Of a stretch of 64,000 nucleotides of DNA, positions 58,005 to 64,000 are shown in pieces (within the stretch, counting starts at the first letter, position 1; each line of letters starts with the position of its first letter). Source of the DNA: Isoetes taiwanensis (taxonomy: Eukaryota > Streptophyta > Lycopodiopsida > Isoetales > Isoetaceae); assembly GCA_021234155.1 (NCBI GenBank), contig JAJEKV010000013.1, positions 12,364,669 to 12,428,668 on the forward strand, in the 5' to 3' direction. Under the pieces are notes generated by a model, which was given only the letters and a program-made list of their open reading frames with translations, was not told where the DNA came from and made no database searches. Position numbers and translations under genes: made by a program.

Positions 58005-61000
58005 GAAGTGTATTAAGTCTTTGGGAGGCCTCAAAGGCCTAAAAGACAACCAAACTTTTACACATCATCATAAAGAGTAGATGAGTTTCAGAATCCTCAT
58101 CTAACTCGGCACTCCTCACTCAACATATTATCATCCTCTATAATGTTATTCAATCTCTTCGACAATTCTCTCTACATCTCATCAATTCTAATATATATGC
58201 CCCAATCTTATCTCCTCCCAAGGTAAAGAAGGTACAAAAGATCTTGGGCATTAATCCCATGTTGTGCTCTTAATGCATGATAAGCACTACAATGAAGCAA
58301 TGCATGTTCTTCATCTTCTATTTGTTCTTCCCTCAAATCTTACAATATCTCTCCATCCTAGGGATAACATGTCCCCATCTACCGCCTTTCCACTCCCAAA
58401 TGATGCGAGCTAAGACGATTCGTCCCTATTGCATGCCTTTTTTTTTATAGAGATATTCTCATGTAGGTACTTGGCTATTCCCAAACTAGATTCATGTTTT
58501 GCCTCGATAGAATCATTTTTGTTTTAGGTTGAGACCACATCTTCTTGTATACCTTACCAAAAACCCATTGTCTCAAGTTATTGCTCTACCGTAAGCCTCT
58601 TTTGCCGGTCCAATATCCCATTTCCTTAGCCATCTTACAACATCTTGAAACCATCCTTTATCCTTGCTAACCAAAAGGGCCTTGTGAGGGAGTCTTGTGT
58701 CTGTCCATGGTATCCACTTTTTCGTATCTAATGCATCCGACTAACGCTTTCTCCTTCTAAAGGCATAAGCCCACATTCAAGCACATCATTTGATATGGAG
58801 TCCGAAAGCTTTACCCCTATCTCAAGGCGTGCATGAATTTTTAGAATTTGCTCTAAATCATCCCATAATCCCCGTGGAGAGGCTAGGGCCCCCATATCTC
58901 ACCGCCATAATGCTACACTGCACTAGTGACACAAAAAGTTTCTCGCTTAGGACCAAGACCATAAATGTAAGCTCGGCATAGGCTCTCAGATAGCATAAAG
59001 AGCCTTATAACTTCCATCGATTCTCTCACATGCACATGTTCCATCTATGGTTCCCCGTGGAAAATCAACCCCAAGTATTTATAGGAATCACGTGTATTCA
59101 CCGTAGCTCCCCTTATATTGAAATAATTCCCCGCTATGCCCCTACCGCCATGATATTTGTCTTATCCAAGTTCACTTGCATTCCCGTGGTATCACGTGGT
59201 GGGCCAGCCCATCTAAATGTTTCGCATGTGTTCCGTGATCCGCAAAAATAACTACGCTATCGCGATACATTAGTATCTCTGTACCACATAGCCATAATAT
59301 CCGGGTCTCCTCCGGCAATTGTCATGTAACCAGCCCTCAAGACTGCCAATGAACAATCCAAACAGAGTGGGAGACATTGGGCAGCCCCTGCTTGACCCCC
59401 ATATTGCTATCAATATATTCGGGTTTCTACGAGAGGGGAAAGGAAAGTCAGATTGGTCAATTTTCATATAATACTTGCACCACTGCCCGTAATTGTTCGC
59501 ACCTCTAATTTCTCCAATCTCTCCCACAATTTAGGTCCCAGGCACTCCTATCAAAGGCCTTTCTAAAATCCAAAGGCTACATGTATATGTGCTTCTTAGT
59601 CCCCTTTAACCGTGTCAAATATTGATTTGAGCACCAATAAATGATCCATCGTGAGATCTTCCAAAGACGAAACCCCGCCTCGTTTCCGATCTTTTGTGAT
59701 TGCTCTCCCACATACTAATTCTTTCTCCAAAAATAGATGCCAAAGAACTTCGTTAACAAGCCACTTACCAGTATTGTTCTCCATTATTAATTTCACACGC
59801 ACCACCTTTATGCACCGGTACCACCGATTACCGCCATTGTTGAGGCATTCCAGACACCGCTTTCGTTAACAGATCTGAAATAATAGATGGATTTTGGGCC
59901 CTGCCCATTTGATATGTTCCCGAAGACCTTGAAGATCCTTGGCTTTACCGCTTGCCAAACGTGATATGCCATCCGCTACTTCTTCGTTGAAATCAATAAG
60001 TTTGATCTGTTATAGTGGATAGAATCGCACCCTCCTCAATCATGATAGAGATTATATACATGTTTCCAAAGCACATCCGACCGCAAAGGGAATTCTGCTT
60101 TTTTTTCTTTCTCGCAGTTGTGTTCCAAAAAACTTTTGGGTTCCAATAGGTAGTCGCTGTACGTAGACTCTTTTTATATGATAAGTAAACCGCTTTTCTT
60201 TTGCTGAATTATCTTTCTATATTCTTTTCTATAATATTCTTTTACCATGCCATGGCTATTTCTCCATTGAGCTTTTGCTTCCTTACAAGCTTGGTCGCAC
60301 CATGCATTACACGGTAGTCCTTTCCGAGCACGCTTAGAGGTAAAACCTCTTTGGCGGTACCCCGAAAGCATCACATAATTGCTTGCTAGCCATTGACAAG
60401 TCTCCAGATCCCACTTAATGGATTCCAGATCTTGCTCCAAATTTAGCCCTCAGCAATCTTTTCAAACCAGGTCTAAGACAATATCCTTGTTGTATTATTT
60501 CCCTTTTATCCGACAACTGGTGTATTGATATCCATTGTGAGCTTCAACCGTAGCAAGATCCGATTCTAGTCGTTTCCTCCATAACCCGAATTACGTGGAT
60601 ATGATGTAATGTTTGATCCGCCATTATAATATAGTCAACAATGCTCCTGGATCTACACGTAGTCCCTCTCCGCCCCTGTGGAATCTATCCAATCCATTAC
60701 ATATCATCATGTTAGCACTACAAAGAAGGGTCAAAAGGAACCCACCCAGCTTACGTAATGGTGTGATCCCGTGATTGTCTATTCCACCCATTAGATATCA
60801 GTTCATCCTTGTCCATATACTCTAACCAGAGCGGTCATGTATGTCTCAGATAGATTGTCGCTTGTCTATCACCGGCCCGCCATTAAAGTCTCCAAAAAAA
60901 ATTTCCCCTTTCTTTTGAAAATACATTATGTCCTGCCTCAATTCCAAAAAAGGATCATCCCGTGAGGCATCTGCTTCTTGTATACTTTTTGATGTCTTGG

Positions 61001-61415
61001 AGCAAAGTAACAAATGGCTAAATAGTATTCTCGCTTTGTAAACCGCTTTATCTTCAACCACATATATTGCCCATTTTTATCCCCTTTAAACACTGGCCAC
61101 CGCCTGTGTATCTTTGTCTTACATAACATGCCAGCCCACCGCTTCAAGTATCCGTTGTTCCAAATTGTTATTTCATCGTACAAATTAACTCAAACTCTGT
61201 ATCATAGGTAGCCATATAACTCATGTTCTTTGGTCTCCATAAAGCATATCATATCCACATCCTCAATATATCCCGCATCGTGACTACTTTTTCCATTGTC
61301 AATCTATTAATGTTCCATATGATTATGCTAAGACCTCCCGCATTTCCCTATTCAAAGGATTACTACTTTTCCCTTGCCCATTTAACCTATTCTTCCGGTT
61401 TCTTTTGAATTTCCC
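58003..61415 (-). mobile_element. LINE of the same family, 5'-truncated
   Basis: The 3' end (GTGTATTAAGTCTTTGGGAG on the plus strand) and the following 80 bp match the LINE at 53856. Inside, on the minus strand: endonuclease (60846-61183: KGDKNGQYMWLKIKRFTKRE, YYLAICYFAPRHQKVY, GEIFFGDFNGG), RT (59270-59527: RGCPMSPTLFGLFIGSLEGW), a KYLGLIFHG-like piece near 59070, and a Cys/His-type end near 58290. ORF1 is absent; the copy starts at about 61415, where a microsatellite begins. It has many stops and frame changes. Confidence 0.8.
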
Positions 61416-61421
61416 AGAGAG

Positions 61422-61508
<87 letters not shown>

Positions 61509-61605
61509 TATAGAAATATATAGATATACATATATATATATATGTGTGAGAGAGAGATAGATATGAGAGAGAGATATATAGAGGTGAGAGAGAGAGAGAG
61601 GGGGG

Positions 61606-61646
<41 letters not shown>
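61416..61646. repeat. Compound (AG)n(TA)n(GA)n microsatellite
   Basis: A short AG run, a TA run to about 61505, mixed GATA and TATG, and a GA run with a G8 block to 61646. Frames crossing it are artefacts. Confidence 0.97.
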
Positions 61647-61650
<4 letters not shown>

Positions 61651-61816
61651 TTTGGCCACATGCCGACTTAGAGAAGGTGAGAGAGAATAGAGAGGTGAGA
61701 GATTATGAGAGATGGGTGAGAGGGAAAGCCCAACTCTCACCTTGAGAGATGATTCGCCCCTCAACAGCCGCTAGGGAGCGTTTCCATTAATCACTAACTT
61801 AACAACCCCTAAAATT

Positions 61817-63260
61817 ATGTCGCCTGAAAATCATGACCTAAAAACTTTCCCTCATCGAAATTCCGGTGCCATTTTCCCCTGCTTTCTTGGTCTTCAATGC
61901 CAATGCCAAATCCTTGAATTCCCCCAATTCTTCTATCCGCAAGCATCGATTTCCAGCCTAGAGGTATTTCTCAGCCCGCAATCCTTATTAATTCATTTCA
62001 AATCAATCTTACATTGTTCTGATATCATTTTCTATTAGAAGAGATATTGTTTCTTGGTTGATTAGCTTGAATTCCATAGAGTCCAATGTCTGAGGCAACT
62101 AGATCTGCCCTGCCAGCAAGCAGCAAACCCTTTGTGCCTCCTCGCATCGAGAAAATGGCTCCAAGGAGGACCAGAAAGGTGACAGGGCAGATTTCAATGA
62201 ATGTGGACTTGGAGACAAATTCGAGCCAATTGTAACAAACAAAAGAGCCAAAGGAAAGGAGATGTAAGCGAAGTTCTCAAAGAAAATCCAAGCACCCCGC
62301 CAAGATTGTGAGTGAATCTTCTCAGCCCGATAATTCAATGGCTCTTGTTGTTCAAGAAAAAGAAAATCCCAAGCAAATTGACACAAAGAATAGGAAGGCT
62401 CCAGTCCAATGGACAGATCAGGGTGTTACCTTCCTGAACCTACTGAATGAGATGAAATTGGTTACTAATGGTAGTCTGAATCTTTCTAATGCACAGTGGA
62501 GAGAAATTCTAGTGAAATTACAGCCAATTGTTGATGGATTAGTGGAAGTCAGACAATTGAAGAACAAATGGGATAAACTACAGGCAAAATTCAAGGATGA
62601 GAAAGAGGCTTCTAGTCATACGGGTTTAGAGCCTTCAAGTTGGCAGTGGTATGAAAGAATGGAAGAAGTCAAGTATGGAGTGACATCAGATAACCCCATT
62701 CCAGGGGCTGGGGATGATGGTGAATTTGGAAATGAAGCTTTGAGGCAGCAGATTTGTACACTAACTTTTTTGACAGTTTCTATAAGACAGTTGGATATGA
62801 TGCTGCTTTTGATGATCCTTTTGAGAATATTGAAGACATTCACAATGTCAATGTGAACATAGACAATTCAAGAAGCCCAAGAATGCATGAAATGCCAAAC
62901 AATCAACTCCAATAAGTAATAACACAGATTCCTCCAACCCCCAGATCGCAAAGATGCAATCACCGAGTATGTGGAAAACCTACTGGAAGAAAGAAGTCCA
63001 GGTTGCAGATTGATGAAGACATTGCTATTGGAATTTCACAAATGGCAAGCACTTTTTGGAGACACCAAGGAAGAAATTGGATTTCATGAAGGAAGAATCA
63101 GAAAGAAACCGAATTGGTAAGGAAATTGGAGACTATTCGATCTGCAAAAATAGTTTGAAGATTGTTGAATCTATGGCAGAATGACTCGTGAGCATATGTC
63201 GATGACAAAGGACATACTTCTTGAAATTGCCAAACCGGCAAACCAAGAACAAAGAATAAA
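61817..63260 (+). pseudogene. Decayed MYB/SANT-like (trihelix-type) gene
   Basis: A frame starting at ATG 62086 (MSEATRSALPASSKPFV) runs through an in-frame TAA at 62233-62235 to 62856. Past the stop it is basic (KERRCKRSSQRKSKH) and then has the Myb/SANT-like domain, about 62395-62670: VQWTDQGVTFLNLLNEMK, NAQWREILVKL, QLKNKWDKLQAKF and HTGLEPSSWQWYERMEE. This is the fold of L10-interacting-MYB-like proteins and of Harbinger ORF1 proteins. Near 62740 the reading shifts frame and continues as FFDSFYKTVGYDAAFDDPF; a later piece, RLQIDEDIAIGISQMASTF, lies near 63000. A possible 5' leader intron (GAG|GTATTT at 61964 to AG at 62065) and a donor at about 63261 suggest a gene rather than a processed copy. 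Confidence 0.65.
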
Positions 63261-63399
63261 GGTATGATTTTCACTTTCCTACATTCAGTTATACCTTTTT
63301 TTTGTAACTGTCTCAAATTGGTTAACTGTCTTAATATTCAATGATTGGTACTTCAATCTAGGCATATAGATATCATAGCATATATCATTAAATGCTAGT

Positions 63400-64000
63400 C
63401 TTGTCAATTTGCCCCATTTAAAGATCCCTTCTACCCACAAGCCATTCATAAAAAATGGCACCAAAGCATCCAAGGAGCCCCTTAGCCCCTCCGCCTTCCT
63501 TTGTATTTCTTTTCTTCCCAAGAATACTCCCTTGAAGAGTATTCTTCCCCTTGATTCTTCCAAGCCTCCCACGAGACTTCAGAATCGGAGGAGAATTATT
63601 ACTCCGAGTATTATTCTTGGCCGGATACTTCTACAGAAGAAGTTGATGAGGAGTCCTCATCTTCTAGTATGTCGGCCCCTGCTCCTCCTCTATCTCCTCC
63701 CCGCAAATGGGTGCGCATGGATTGGGCAGCAGTGTCCCCTCCTCCGTGCCTCTCCTGGGCTCGGTGTCGCGGATCATGGGGTTGGTTCGGGTTATCGCTT
63801 TGCTTCCTGCCATGGGTGGTCCTAGGGTGCTCGCCCACCGCCAACATGTTGCTCGCCGCTAAGATATCGGCTGGTTCCCTTTGTGTGGCCACTACCCAAC
63901 GTACCTTTGCCTGAGAACATCGATTCCCTCATCTACTATTGAAGAGGAAAGTGAAGAAGTCGGCCGTCACCCACAAAGTAGTCCATTGCCTCTCACAACC
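63400..64000 (+). other. Coding-like end of window, unknown
   Basis: The plus strand has an acidic, Ser/Tyr-rich frame near 63585-63680 (ENYYSEYYSWPDTSTEE) followed by a proline-rich stretch and KWVRMDW. A minus-strand frame (63611-63892) covers the same DNA. GC content rises compared with the left. It could be the start of another element or gene continuing past the window; I do not recognise it. Confidence 0.25.

Noticed and set aside
61323-61764. Frames rich in Ser-Leu and Tyr-Ile runs
   Set aside because: Translations of the compound AG/TA/GA microsatellite.

Overview
The window reads as nuclear DNA of a land plant with a large, repeat-filled genome. The evidence is plant-type Ty1/copia and Ty3/gypsy fossils whose primer site resembles the initiator-Met tRNA site, L1-type LINEs with the plant RT zinc-binding tail, and a MYB/SANT-like (trihelix-type) protein remnant. 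A tyrosine-recombinase (DIRS-like) retrotransposon, not usual in flowering plants, leans weakly towards a seed-free plant such as a fern; this is inference. No intact host gene is supported. Nearly everything recognisable is mobile or tandem-repeat DNA.

Layout. 1-12948: a DIRS-like element on the minus strand (gag-like, zinc knuckle, RT, RNase H, tyrosine recombinase), bounded by 131-bp direct repeats at 503-633 and 12818-12948. Its leader was split by an L1-type LINE (5666-10129, plus strand) with an exact 15-bp target duplication. 12949-17700: anonymous AT-rich DNA, one possible host exon, a second type of LINE (14406-16795, minus), a GT-rich duplicated block and a TG/GA microsatellite. 17778-22100: the most unusual part, a 19-bp two-phase minisatellite, a 1.55-kb giant palindrome carrying three evenly spaced hairpin modules, and a second foldback across whose middle the minisatellite flips orientation. 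22320-25587: an L1 tail relic, an E2F-like motif cluster, repeated G-box motifs and a GC-rich unknown coding-like island. 25588-30292: a Ty1/copia fossil with similar terminal repeats. 31300-38000: unknown coding-like pieces and a recurring short motif. 38000-39963: simple and AT-rich inverted repeats. 39964-48250: an older Ty1/copia fossil and a Ty3/gypsy fossil beside it. 48251-53855: largely featureless. 53856-61415: two LINE copies of one family, head to tail, separated and flanked by GT/GA/TA microsatellites. 61817-63260: a decayed MYB/SANT-like gene with a plausible 5' intron. 63400-64000: an unknown coding-like end.

Relations between parts. The nesting gives relative ages: the LINE at 5666 is younger than the DIRS-like element it interrupts, and the copia element at 25588 entered the GC-rich island next to it. 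The palindrome and minisatellite block looks like a composite made by inverted duplication. All calls come from reading the sequence; no searches were run, and mismatch counts were made by hand.
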